Shown here piece after piece: positions 11,019-22,587 of a DNA stretch of 64,000 nt. Origin of the DNA: Dryococelus australis (taxonomy: Eukaryota; Arthropoda; Insecta; Phasmatodea; Phasmatidae); contig CM057002.1 in the NCBI GenBank assembly GCA_029891345.1, positions 21,032,295 through 21,096,294 on the forward strand. The letters are read 5' to 3'. Below the pieces are notes generated by a model. That model searched no databases. It saw only the letters and a program-made list of their open reading frames with translations, and had not been told where the DNA came from. The translations under genes were made by a program, and so were the position numbers. Position 1 is the stretch's first letter, and every line of letters begins with the position of its first letter.

Positions 11019-11483
11019 AGGCCAGGCACATCAGGGCCTGTTATCTCTATAGGGATTCTGTTGACCTTCAATTTAGTTCAAGACCAACCGCAGTTTCATT
11101 TCCGGTGCTAGTGTTGTTTTTTTACTTCTGACCTCTTCTGCTCTCTTAATTTTATAAATTGTATTTCAGATTAATGGCTGTGTTTAGGGTCTACTGACAA
11201 TGCATATAAGGATAAATAATAAATAAAGTACGCAATGTGATCTGCAGGATGACGAAATACTTTGTTCCAGGTTGCAACGACGAATCGGGAAGTAAACACA
11301 GGTTACCTGATCTTTATTATGCACATCGGTTCGAATTGTGGAAGTGGTTATTAGCATAGCCAAAATTTAAGGAATTAAGTAATGAAGAAATTATTGTTGG
11401 TACAGTACAGTATTTGTCGCTAATTTTATAATCATCCTTTTAGTTAACCTGGACTTATATGATACATGGATAGCATCGTTAAT

Positions 11484-12410
11484 ATATCCAAAGTATTAAT
11501 GGTAGGAATTGTGTATATTTACAGTTTCACTTACTATGTACATGAAGGGCCTAATGAAAATGCGTTAGTATAGTTTTTTGTTTGGTGTCATGCAGGCCTA
11601 ATGAACTTGACCGACTTCTTTTAGTATAATTTAGTCATATATATTTACAAAGATATAATTGTATAGCTTGTTCATGGTAATGTGAGCACTTATGACGCAG
11701 TCTCATCAGACATGTTAACAAATAAATACATTTCATTATGGTCATAGCCTTTTATTTATAGAGTAGGGGAAGTATATACAATGTAGATTAGATACTCACA
11801 TAGCAGTGTTTACATTTACAAGCGAAAGGATGTGAATTTGCTAAAATAAAATTGTTTACTGTACATAAAATAAAAATCACAATTTTTATTAATACACTAC
11901 TTACATTTTGCTTACTTATACAAAAAAATTTGGAATGTTTGGCTTCTCACATTGGTCTTGTATTGTAACAATCAACTCCACCTGTAGTACTGTCAACTCT
12001 ACCTTCAGTCATTTATGAAAAAGTATAACGCACTACAGTAGCATGAATATAAACACTGCCATGTGTATAATTTAAACATTTTATAAATTTTCCCATACAC
12101 TAAAACAAAAGGCCAAGGCCATAATGAAATGTTTTTATGGTTAACATATGCCTGATGAGAGTGCATCTTAAAGTACTCACCTGACCTACAATAGGCTATA
12201 CAAATCTAGCTTTGTACTAAGACTAATTTATACTAAAAGTAATGTGTCAAATTCATTAGGCCTACATTTTACCAAACAAAAAAAAAAAAAAACTAGACTA
12301 ATGCATTTTCACAAGGCCGTTCTCGTACTTAGTAGGTGAAAGTGTGGTGCTGTAAAATACACACAATTCCCACCATTAATACTTTGAATATATTGCCTCT
12401 CTCAGCATTT
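11484..12410. repeat. large imperfect palindrome (foldback)
   Basis: The arms at 11484-11830 and 12035-12410 are inverted copies. Examples are CAAAGTATTAATGG near 11488 versus CCATTAATACTTTG near 12373, and GGCCTAATGAA near 11597 versus TTCATTAGGCCTAC near 12253. The arms extend outside the TA-bounded MITE at 11664-12198, so the flanks are palindromic as well as the element. The centre (11830-12035) is single-copy. No ORF is conserved. Confidence 0.75.
11664..12198. mobile_element. palindromic MITE, TAGCCTATT family
   Basis: The element is bounded by TA at 11662-11663 and 12199-12200. The left end reads TAGCTTGTTCATGGTAATG then TGAGCAC. The right end, reverse complemented, reads TAGCCTATTGTAGGTCAGG then TGAGTAC. 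Deeper inverted blocks include TCTCATCAG(A/G)CAT and ACATTTCATTATGG. A shorter relative lies at 48322-48557. It is non-coding and must have been mobilised in trans. Confidence 0.7.
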
Positions 12411-13157
12411 AAAGTAAGCAGAATTGCTACAAAAAATTAATTTTATAGTATAGTAGGGATATGTACTATTTATTGCGAGTATGTGTCTTAGAAACTTTTA
12501 AAGAATTTGTACTTATATTCTATTTAGGCCTACATATGTATGCTAAATTTGTTACTTGATTGAGTAGACTTGGGTGGTTCGGTTTCTGGGATTTTGAATT
12601 TGGTTCTATTCTTTCCATATATCATATTGCAAGTCTAAAGGATGATAATAAAATTGGTGTCAAATACTGTATACAATGATCCTGCACGTAACACAAGCAA
12701 GCAAGAAAAAAAAAACCTGTACCAATACTAATTCAAGTAATGTTTCGCCCAATTGCAGACGATTATTTTGTGACAATGTGACAGAAATCTCGAACACGAC
12801 AGATTTTATGAATACAAATAACCTCCAATTACATAGTGGGTGCAACAATCGTCAATAATACATGTATTTTTCTTGTTGCAAGAGTGGTGGCAAAGTTATT
12901 TGGTAACATTTGTAATAATATGTGAAGATATTCTTTTGTTGTTTGTAAGAATAATTTAACTGTTGGCCTAAATTATTTTTTCTGCTTTCTTTAAGCATAG
13001 TTGGTTTTAGGTATTGTTGTATTGTGTCGTCTTGAGTGAAAGGTAATATTGACTTGTGTTCACAATTTCTTAAAACTGCTTGTTCCTGCCATTTTCTTAC
13101 TGTAACCACCGTCCACAATGAAGTGACAAACCTAATTTAAATGGTTAAGTTAGTTGG
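12411..13157. other. unassigned AT-rich sequence
   Basis: No gene or recognisable repeat. The overlapping short ORFs at 12660-12860 on opposite strands are mirror artefacts of AT-rich sequence. Confidence 0.5.
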
Positions 13158-13590
13158 TTTCAGGAAACGTGCGCAATGTTGATTTTACGGAATGATTCTG
13201 CAAACAGATAATTTTAAGCTAGTGACGAACAAACGTGACTTTACGGCAGCAAACTTTTAAGGATTTCCATAGAAAAACATGTTTTCAAGGGGGTGCGATT
13301 TATACTGTTTAAGTTTGCGTGCTTTGTATTGAAAGGTATGTGGCATCATATTTAACACTTTTGTAGTTTGTAAATATTTATTTGCCTATATCGTAAATTC
13401 AACGAGCGCAAGGTTAACTTCGACTAAAAAAGTGCGTAATGTGTGTACATTGATGCATCTTTACGAATACGAACAGTGACGTATGTATCACAGTTTGTTT
13501 TTTCATTGAAGTTAAAAATTTTTACTCATAAGACGTAAAACTAAAGACCCCCAAATTACACTGTTTCCTTTTTCCCTCAAAATAAAATAA
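13158..13590 (+). repeat. dispersed repeat pair R-D, copy 1
   Basis: This copy is repeated in the same orientation at 22588-22975 plus 23520-23560. Shared blocks are TCAGGAAAC(G/A)TGCGCA, GCTAGTGACGAACAAAC, AAGGTTAACTTCG, ATGTATCA and CCTCAAAATAAAATAAA. The copy here is contiguous, with the last block at about 13574. Confidence 0.75.
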
Positions 13591-14374
13591 ACAGAACCCA
13601 AACCAACATAACCACGCAAAAATAAAACTGGTTGGAATGCCAATCTAGCTATACTATCCTACATCGATAGTTATGCCCAAACCATTTTTTCCAAAACTGC
13701 AAAACATAACGTTCATGTGGTTTGTGTTGAGTTATTCTTCTATAATCTTTGTTTGGTAAATATACATATGGCCTTCTGTAACATTTTGTATTTTCAGCCA
13801 TGAATGGTGAAATATTGGTTTTGGTATCACATGTGTTTTCGTTACAACCACAATTTACAGTCGCGCCAATGTAATTCCAGTTTAAAAGTACGAGTAACTG
13901 TCATTTAAAATGTGAAACAAATCAAAATTTAAAATGAAAATATGGAAATAAATAAAAACACATGTACCGAAATGAATTGATCGAATAAAAATGATTATTA
14001 ATGGAATCCCTATATGTATTTAAATAACTTTGTATAAATAAATATATGTGTTCAAATTAAGTTTATAATTTTTTTTTGCATATATACATGTGTGTGTACT
14101 CAAAAAAATAAACTTAAATTTCCCGCCATTAACTATATTTGAATTCTCCTCTGCTGGTCTTCTTGATCTTTAGTTTATGATCAGTCGCAAAGCGCTACGA
14201 TCGCAGTACGTCCTCGGTCAACGATATTAACTTCGGAGATACCGATCTATTAACACCTAATGTATCTATCAAAAAAGTTTTTGTTGTGGTTATCTTGGGG
14301 TAAACTGTTTGGAAGTCGTCTCATGTAAAAAGGAAAAATTATATTATTGACTGGAGAAAGTTTCTGCAGCAGTA
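13591..14374 (+). promoter_or_regulatory. upstream region of the mitoregulin-like ORF
   Basis: AT-rich sequence gives way at about 14180-14330 to a more balanced, CpG-containing stretch (TCGCAAAGCGCTACGATCGC and onward). This is the likely promoter and 5' UTR of the ORF that starts at 14375. An ATCGATAG sequence (DRE-like) occurs near 13664. The bases before the ATG read TTCTGCAGCAGTA, so a 3' splice site at CTGCAG is possible and the 5' UTR may be spliced. Confidence 0.4.
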
Positions 14375-14560
14375 ATGACGATACAAATCGAGTCGTATAC
14401 AATTAAGACTATTGTGATTATCACTTTTATTGCGGGAGCTGCTGTTGGGTATAAGTTGAAGGAGTGGAGAATCTGGTGGGCGAAAAGGAGGAGAGACCAT
14501 TTCGCTGATAAACTCGTAGACGCCCAAAAGACCTTAGAGGTTTTGTCAAAGTCGCCATAA
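14375..14560 (+). CDS. Mtln: mitoregulin-like mitochondrial membrane microprotein
   Basis: This complete ORF encodes 61 residues with ATG and TAA present. Residues 10-27 form one hydrophobic segment (TIVIITFIAGAAVGY region) that keeps the F-x2-G-x3-G spacing of vertebrate mitoregulin. After it comes a Trp- and Arg-rich basic stretch (residues 31-40, with KRRR at 37-40), then ADKLVDAQKTLEVL, which aligns without gaps to the D-K-L-x3-Q-K-x-L C-terminus of MTLN (56 residues in human). Mitoregulin sits in mitochondrial membranes and is reported to support respiratory supercomplexes and lipid metabolism. That function is inherited by analogy. Start choice: it is the only ATG that gives this whole protein. 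It is flanked by repeats on both sides and shows no damage. The assignment rests on recall of the vertebrate protein, with no search run. Confidence 0.75.
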   Translation: MTIQIESYTIKTIVIITFIAGAAVGYKLKEWRIWWAKRRRDHFADKLVDAQKTLEVLSKSP

Positions 14561-15387
14561 TAGAGTAAGATAATGTTTCATTTTGATTCGACACTGTGAC
14601 GTCTCAGATCTGCTACTTCCGGGAAGTCTCTCGCAAAAAATGGGCAATTGTTAAGAATCACAGCTTTTCCAAATGAAAATCTTTTAGAATGGTATGTATC
14701 ATCATCACTAATCACACTTAAAAGTCTAATTTAATGGGGGGCACCACGATATTCGTTGTTCCTATGAAACACAATAGTGGAGCCATGAAGATAAGGGAAT
14801 TGTGGGGTAAAACACTTAAGAATTATGTAAACTATAGTGTCAATCGGGAGAGTGATTCACCAGAAATACATAATATTCCAACACTGTTTGATACTTGTGT
14901 TGATTACCTGTATAACCTCACCACCGTGGCATAATTTTACCCTGTAAATTACATTTTATACATTAACGATTTGTTTCCAAAGGTATTCTCACAATTTAAT
15001 ACAAATTTGCGACCCAGTATAACTGTATCCGACGTTAATTATACATGTTTTATTGCATAAACCCAGCCATCTTTATAACCCTCCACTCTTATCTAATTAC
15101 ATTTTTTTTTTACAGTAAACTAAGTGGAGCCCCTCCATAATTCCTATCAATTGTGATTAGTAATAATCATATCTAACATACTCGTGTATTATTTTCCTGA
15201 TTTTCGAAAAAGGCCATGTTCAGGATTACCATGTAAAATAGGATATACACATTGTGTCCGGTACGAGTGATGAGGGATTGGTTTTAACGTAATTATTTCA
15301 ACTTTCGATGTAGTTTTTACATTTATTATAGCATATGAATTGTATGTGTGTGTGTTAATTGCATGGTAAAATGAGTGAAAAATATGT
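14561..15387. other. downstream flank of the mitoregulin-like ORF
   Basis: This probably includes the 3' UTR. A TGACGTC element (14597-14603) and a perfect palindrome ACTTCCGGGAAGT (14615-14627, STAT- and ETS-like) lie 37-67 bp after the stop. A 66-codon frame at 14734-14934 is open but has no recognised similarity. No clear AATAAA was found close to the ORF. From about 15160 the sequence resembles half-units of the palindromic cluster that follows. Confidence 0.4.
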
Positions 15388-15696
15388 ACATAATCGTAAT
15401 ATTTAATGCTGTAAATGCATTAAATTACAAAAAAAAAAGACCTAATTGAACTATACCTAACTTGACAATTTTACCACCACAAGTTACAAATATGGTAGTG
15501 GGTAGGGCATGAACATCAGGGAAGTGAGTGAAAAATGTGCGTTTTCACAAAATTTTACCCCACAAATTGCATCCAGTTGATAGCCCTCCCCAGTATCGAA
15601 TAATGTAACTTGTATTGTTAATATTGTCAATTTAGGTATTGTTCAGTTACATTTTTAAGCAATTAAAGTTTTTGTGATAAAATATTACGATTATAT
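15388..15696. repeat. palindromic element unit A
   Basis: The left arm begins ATAATCGTAATATTT and the right arm ends AATATTACGATTATA, exact inverse ends. Inside, GACCTAATTGAAC and CAATTTAGGTATTG, CCACAAGTTACAAAT and ATGTAACTTGTATTG, and TAGTGGGTAGGGC and GATAGCCCTCC pair across the centre. It is non-coding and MITE-like. Its right end is also the left end of unit C. Confidence 0.75.
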
Positions 15697-16134
15697 CGGG
15701 AATATCACGAAGCAAAACGACCTAACCAAACAATACCTAAAATCATGATATTATCAATACACACACACATCCAAATGTTACTGTGATAACGTACGATGTT
15801 CAAGCATAGTCTCCTTGCAGGGAAAAATATTGTACAAGCGTAGCCAAATATCATGCACAGAGCCAGATTCCCAGCACCAGCAGGGGAGTAAATCCCCAAA
15901 ACAGTGATTCAGCCTCGTCGACTTTCTTCTCTAGGTAGTGACCACCAAAGAGGTCATGCATCAGCGATGCTTGGAGTTTCCCCAGAAATGACTTTCAAGA
16001 TTAGCCCATGAACATTGAAATATTGCGTGAGTCTCTCTTGTGTGTATTGGTAATATTGTGAATTTCTGTATTGTTTGGTTAGGTAGTTTTCCAATTTAAT
16101 TTATTTTCGTGCTATTTGTAATATTATCGTAATA
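15683..16134. repeat. palindromic element unit C
   Basis: The left arm starts ATTACGATTATATCGGG and contains GACCTAACCAAACAATACC, then ATTATCAATACACACAC. The right arm has TGTGTGTATTGGTAATATTG, then GTATTGTTTGGTTAGGTAG, and ends ATTATCGTAAT. It shares its left terminal repeat with unit A and its right terminal repeat with unit B, so the three units interlock. Confidence 0.7.
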
Positions 16135-16433
16135 TTGTATCATGAAAGTATGTTAATTGCAAAAAGATCCTACTGCACATGACCTAAATTGACAATTTTA
16201 CCAATACAAGTTACAAATATGATGGTGGTGAGGGCTATGAAATGTGAAGTAAATTGCAGGGTAAAATTTTATCATGAAAACGTACATATTTATTATTTGT
16301 TTTACCTTGCAATTTACCTGATATTCCCCACTATTGTATTTGTAGCTTGTAGCCTATTTAGGTATTGTTCGGTTAGGTCTTTTTGCAATTTAATATATTT
16401 TCTTGAAAAAATATTATGATTAGCCCATATTTT
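16122..16433. repeat. palindromic element unit B
   Basis: The left arm reads TATTATCGTAATATTG, TTGCAAAAAGATCC, ATACAAGTTACAAATATGA and AGTAAATTGCAGGGTAAAA. The right arm reads TTTTACCTTGCAATTTACC, ATTGTATTTGTAGCTTG, TTCGGTTAGGTCTTTTTGC and AAAATATTATGATTA. Internal sequence matches unit A (GACAATTTTACC, GTTACAAATATG). Another half-unit in reverse seems to follow at 16440-16495. Confidence 0.75.
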
Positions 16434-18135
16434 TTTTACTCCTTTCACCCCACATTTTCTCTGATCTTCATAGCCCTCCTCACAATCGTTTTGTGTTCTG
16501 TGTAATTAGTAGAGTGGAATTATACCACTTTCCGAAATTTTTCTTTAAAAAAAAAAAAACCCCCTAGTTGAGAAGTTTACCAAAAAATAATTTTATTTAA
16601 GCATTGGTTGCCTTTACGAGTCTGTACTTTTTAGAATTTTAGATCACAACGCACATGAAAATCAAAATTACGAACATGAAAAAATATTCATAATTCCAAT
16701 TAATTTATTTGTGCACTAAATTTAGTGCTTTCTGGTACTAGTGTCTGAATCTCTGAAAGCCTTGTTGTAAATATCATCATGCGTCCATAAACGTAGTGGG
16801 TTTGTGGACCATTGGGCCAAGGACAAGCTGTTGTGGACTAGTCTTGGTATTGGTAAATTTTGATGGTCTAGGCAACCAGGATATAAACAGTTCTACCTTG
16901 AAATTAGGTCATGAGTATAAAGAAAAAACTTCGGGTACTGTACTTCATTCATTTTGGTATATACAAAACAAGCTACAGTTAAACACACACACACACACGC
17001 GCACACACACGCACGTGCGCGCATGCGCACACACAATGTCAGTTACCAAGTGCAACAAGAGTTCCATTAAGTATTGATTAGTGTAATCATGCTGAAAAAC
17101 TCGTACGTACAGAGCCTTCAGACTGACTATAGGCTGTTCATGGTTTAAAGCCTTGTTTAAGATCTGTGTGTACAGTAATATTTTGTTATAATTCACATTA
17201 TGGTAACAATTTAAAATTCCTGCCGAAATATTGTACGTAAGCTATTTAGAAATATTTCACTTTAACATACAAAATTTAGGTTAACTTCTAGTACAACAGA
17301 CTATTTTACTTTGTGTCTTCTAATATGAGATTAATTAAATGTCAATTTGTGGGCTTTATGTCAATGCGTGATGCCCTACAGACTAAGTATATGTCAATGG
17401 TAAGTGGGAAAGCAAATTTTTGTTCGGGGTCTAAGTCAGGCACATCCTTAATGTGGAGGTTACGTGTTCAGTTTCTCTCTACGTGGGGCCGGTGCCTTCC
17501 CTGTATAGAGTACTGGCCTGGTAGCTTTCCGGCAGGGCACAACGTCTGGCTCGGCCAGAACAATCTTCCTTTTCAGGCTTTTAGCCATGGGTGGTTTACC
17601 TGGGTGATTGAGATTGTTAAGAGTGAGGGCGTGGTTCTGGCTGGTTGACGGTGTGCAATGAGGTTCCCGAGTATGAAGCTGGCTGTGTGGGATATGTGGT
17701 GCATGTCAGTGGGGACAGCGTAACTGGTGTGAGATCTGTTGGCAGCTGTTCCAGTTGACAGTAGTACTCCTCAAGTCATAGGTGGACTTCGTCGCTCAGA
17801 CATGTGGGTGGCTGGTACAGGTCTCATGGAATCTCTGGTGTGACTGGGATGAGCAGTTGTCGGATGGCTTGAGCTTGGTCTCTGGGCACAAGTTAACCTA
17901 CTGCGGCGACAAGGGCAAGGGGGTGAGCTCTGATAAACGACCTGAAGAAATACGAACCTGCTTTAGCTTCTACTTAAAGACGACTCCTTTTGGAGTAAGG
18001 AATCAAAGTCACACTCTCCTCACGATCGTGAGACGAGACACAGAGACTTGAATGTTCTCTATCATGTAGTGCCATGTGAGTGGCTGCAGATGAGTGGAAT
18101 TCCAACCTCAAATGCTTGGTGCTAAGGCACGGTGA
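16434..18135. other. unassigned sequence with CA microsatellite
   Basis: A (CA)n/(CG) microsatellite occupies 16983-17034. The stretch 17420-18100 is GC-richer than its surroundings, but no frame shows a known domain and no pair of splice sites gives a convincing exon. Confidence 0.4.
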
Positions 18136-18330
18136 ACAGAGAAAGTTAGACCTCGCTGACTAGCTTCAGCACGTGGGTGTGGGTTCCATCCACTTCTTCC
18201 CAGCCTAGGGAAGGCCCCTTTCTGGCACTAAGGTGCAATCTAAAAGGCTGAACACCAGACCGACAGGCAAGTCCAGGAACCGTGTACATGTGTGGGCTCC
18301 CCCCTTTCTACCTACCTAGGAATGCAGAAT
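18136..18330 (+). mobile_element. possible tRNA-derived SINE
   Basis: GACCTCGCTGACTAGCTTC followed about 25 bp later by GTGGGTTCCATCCAC has the spacing of pol III A and B boxes. The segment after it (GGGAAGGCCCCTTTCTGGC) resembles a SINE body and ends in CTACCTACCTAGG. A similar CTTCTGGCAC block recurs at about 18775. The evidence is weak because both boxes are degenerate. Confidence 0.35.
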
Positions 18331-20799
18331 GGTTGGCCAGGCGAGTGCTTGTGTGTGGCAAAGATGTGTACTGGCTTGACTGAGAAACATTCCCTGGGAT
18401 CACCTGTGTATCCCCATACATGTAAGGTCACTGGGAAAAGGGTGCTAAGTCTATGGAAATGTGAAACTTGAGGATCCGTTTCAAACAATGTTTATTCCTT
18501 TTTACGGCAAATAAACATTTGGTGACATACTTGACGGGAAGCTAACTTGCATAGTACGGGTAGAGGCGGCCTGGTTCTGAACTAACAAGAATACGGGCAG
18601 AACCGCGTTGTTATAACAACTTAAACTGAGACTTGACACCCTAATGCATTGTTGCCAAGAAGGGGCCATGGTTTATAGTGTATAGTTTATAGACGATGGA
18701 TAGGCATGTTGCTAGGAAAATTAGCAAGGTGTTGATGGGATAAGTCCAACACTCAAGCTTAGGATAAGTATGGTCCTTCTGGCACAAAGGTGCAGTGAAG
18801 GGAAGGTAGGAATAGCAAGGATAGAAGCTGGTGAGAGCTTTGGCAGCTAGCGAGGAAGACTTTCAGGCAGGCTGGTCAGTCATGGCACAGAGTGCGGTGG
18901 AAAACTGAAAACTGGTCATGAGTCGAATCTTGACTCTGTATTTTTACTCTGTCGGGCGGCTGCTCGGCTGGCATCTTGAGGGAGAGAGGTGGTTGCTGAG
19001 CTGGGGATGGCGAAGAGCATAGCTCTCTGACGTAATGTCACCAGTCAGCTGGAAGAACGAGACAGATGAACAACAAAACACATTTGTGGTGCCATCTAGC
19101 GGTGATGAGTAGTACTCGTTGCCTTGAGGTGCATAGTTTCGCCGAGCCGGGTGAATAATAAAATCTCCGCTGGCTGGAACATCCTTTCTTGCCGGGTAAA
19201 CAGTACAAACTTCTGATGTCACGCAATGATTATTAGTAATACTAACTTTGTAGAAATCAGATACGCTGCAGGCTATACTGATGAGCTGAAGTTGTTGAGA
19301 TTACCATTGTTGAGGGCGCGTCGTGCGTCAATTCGTCCCCTCTCTGCTGCGGCGGAAGCTCATCCTTGAGGGAGAATAGAAACAAATTTCTATTGAAAGT
19401 ACATGGGAGGTGCTCATAACAGCAATAGGTTTCCCTCTCAACTAGCCCTGTCTGAACAGGATGAGATTAGAGGTCATACCTGAGAAGAGATGGAAACAGA
19501 TTCCTCTGTTGCAGGAACAATTTGCCTTTGTCTCGATTAGTCCACTCAGGGGGCTTGGGGTGGAGAAATAATTCCTTTGAGAGAATGTAGTACTGTCCTC
19601 TCAGAAGCAATTTATTTCACTCCTGGTTGTTCCTCTGTAGCGTCGCTACTCTGTGCATATGCTCTGTATGCCAGTTCCCTCATGAATGAACTTGACCTTG
19701 AGTTCGAAGAACCAGTTGGCTTGAAGGTCGATGGCTGGAGTAGGTGCAATGGTGACACACTTTGTCGTTTCTTAGCTTTGGCAATAGCAGACATTCTCTG
19801 TTGCATGGACTCAACGTTCCCTCTCTCTTCATGCTTCAAAGGATTAGTTTATGGGAGTGCTAGGAGGTGGCGGTGTGTCTTTTATTTTTATCTGTGCTCT
19901 TCGTATTGTATTGCTTTTTTTATTTTTTGAGTGTTATATTCGTGGAGTGAACTGAGGGGTGTGCTGCGGAACTCTTTCATTAAAATGCGCAGTCTCACAA
20001 GATGAATGTTAACATTTAGTTTACTGACAATGTCACAGTATAGCTGTGGAAAAAGAAAAACACATTGGGCTGCACACAGAATAGCAAGACACTTGGGGAA
20101 TCATATAATTATGATTATTTAGTAAAAGTCACCATGCAAAAATTGCACTCGTTCGGTTTGTGTCAGCTAACGCCCTGCTGTGGCCGACTGCACAGAGGAT
20201 TAAGCTTGGCTCTGCCTTGAGCCTCCTAGTGTCACACAGCCGGCAAAATTACGTGTGCAACTCTAAGTAACAAGCTAAAGGAAAGTGAACTGAGTGCCTC
20301 TAGACAGCCCACTGTGTACAAATTAGCTAACGAGTGTTTTTGTGGCTTACCCTGACTAATTTAAACATTGTACGTCACCACTACAAGAACAAGATGAAGG
20401 GTGCCAAAGCACAACGTGCAACCCTTTTTAAAAGAAAATGAAATGGTTATTTACAACATTATCAGTTTCTTCTCGCAAACAATTTTTCAGTTGTCTATAG
20501 AGTTCTTGGGTTGCTGGCTTAAAAGGCTTTTACACATTAATTTGCAAGTGATTATTTGAAAAATCATTTGGAAACATATCATTAAGTGCACTAAGGCGCT
20601 AGAGCAAAACAGAAAACAGTATAGTACAGTATTTACGTTAACTCGTTTATTAAGTGCATTGAATCAACACAATTAAAACACTGCAGCAACAAAAGAATAG
20701 GCCCCTATTAACTTTCATGTCAGGTTGAGATCAGAGTCAAACTACAAACTGCTGGATAATATTGACTGGGGAAGTGCGAAGGTAATCAAGATAATATGG
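18331..20799. other. unassigned, moderately GC-rich sequence
   Basis: On the minus strand, 18440-18755 looks LTR-like: it begins TGTTGGACTTATCCC, has an AATAAA near 18505 and ends GTTTCA. No mate was found. The minus-strand open frames at 18944-19226 and 19612-19839 are protein-like in composition but match nothing I know. They may be degraded retroelement gag. Confidence 0.3.
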
Positions 20800-22587
20800 T
20801 TAAGGGCAAGCACACAATAATGGCATACATATTATTTGAAAAATGATAAAGTATATATGTATTTTACTTAACAGACTTCCACCAGTTGTATGTTGACACA
20901 CAAAATCGGTTGAGTGATTTTTGAGTGCTTTGTTCTGGAATTTAAAAAAAATAAATAAATTTCCAAAGGCAATTAACGTCTCTCTAGCAAACTTCATTAA
21001 ATTAGGTTTTTTTTTTAAATTCAAGTATATTGCAAAAGGATTGACAACATTAATTTTTAATAATCTAAGATTCTAAGGATAGTAGGCTATTATATTTATA
21101 CTTATTACAGGAGCACATGTCACAACAAAAATTTCATTTGAATCAAGGTTAATTTGGTGCACAATATGGTATTGTTTATTAAATAAATAAACTGTCTTCA
21201 AAGTAATATAAACTTTGATGGGGGGGGGGGGGCTGTATAAATGCTGTACTGTACCCCACCCACAACAATATTTAGAGGGATGCAATTGTACCCCTGTATT
21301 CATGCTCTTGCCTTGGTGATTTCATACACATATCTTTGTGTGTGTATACATAGTAGAAATGTGAATTTTTACAAACCTTGACATACAAAAATGGCAGTCT
21401 CTGAAAAAACTAGCATGTAGCTTTAATACTACTACAAACTTACAACGTGCATGTCTCTACTCTGCTGTATACATGTGTGTGTGTGTGTGTGTTGAACGTG
21501 TTTCAGATGGCTGCAGTGCCGAGGTGCAGCATCACAGTAGTGTTGTAGTCACATTGTGCTTTCACAGCTGAGTGAGCGTGGTCAGTGCAAACCACTTGTA
21601 GCCTCTATTAAAGACTGCTGTAAGCAAAACATTTGTTATTTAATATTTGCGTGAAGTACTGTTAAACTTGTTGAAATTACAGGTGTGGTTTTATTTCCAG
21701 CAGATCAAATGAAATTCAGATACCACTGTTGAAGAGTTCTCAGATAAGTTGTGGCACCCAGCCTACCACATCTACAGAAACAGAACTCGGGCATAAGTTA
21801 GTGAGCCAGCCCGATAACTCATTTCAACGATTGGTTGTAAAAAAAAAATATTCTTGGCAACATTGCAAAAACCGATCATTAATAACATATATATTTTATG
21901 CCCGTATATATTTTTCTGTTTCTTTTTCATAATTTATATTCAATGAAATAATTTTAACAATTTTTACCAGCACTATTAGTATGAAAGTCTTTGGAATTCG
22001 GGGGCTTGCCTAGCAACCTGAGAGACAAATCCATTGATAAACACAATAAAAATGGTTTTTTTTTTAAAGGAAGTATTATTGTATTGTCCATTTCATATAA
22101 GAGGTCTCAAATTTGACAGAAAATGTGACCAACCTACACACTATGTAAACAGTAAATGCTCTTGCTCCTGCAGTATTGTATCAACTGATTAACTGCTGCA
22201 GGATCCTTGTTGTTAGGTTGGCTATTTTGATGATGCCTTTGGAAGAAAATAGTACTTGGAACTAAAAGTTGTAATTTAAAATCTTAATTATACTTACAAC
22301 ATTTATGGTTTAAATTATGTTTCTAAAGCTATATTAAATTTTCTTGGCTATTAGTTATGAGACTTTAAAAAAATGTCCAACATTTATAACAGAGTATGTC
22401 GACACAAACAGTAAACGTTTCCAACCAATAGCTAGCCATGTTTTTTTTCCAGTTTCCAGCACAGTGAAGGCAATTGTGCGTGCAATTTTTTTCTTATCGT
22501 GTTTATTATATGAATATCTTATTGGCGTCGGAATATTTAATCTGTAGTTAATTATAATTTCCGTATATAAGTTAAAGTTTGTTTGTA
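20800..22587. other. unassigned AT-rich sequence
   Basis: This contains a G-tract (21220-21232) and a GT microsatellite (21474-21492). No coding feature was recognised. Confidence 0.5.

Noticed and set aside
14734-14934. 66-codon plus-strand ORF downstream of the mitoregulin-like gene
   Set aside because: No domain, TM pattern or similarity was seen, and there is no matching splice or promoter evidence. It is probably chance.
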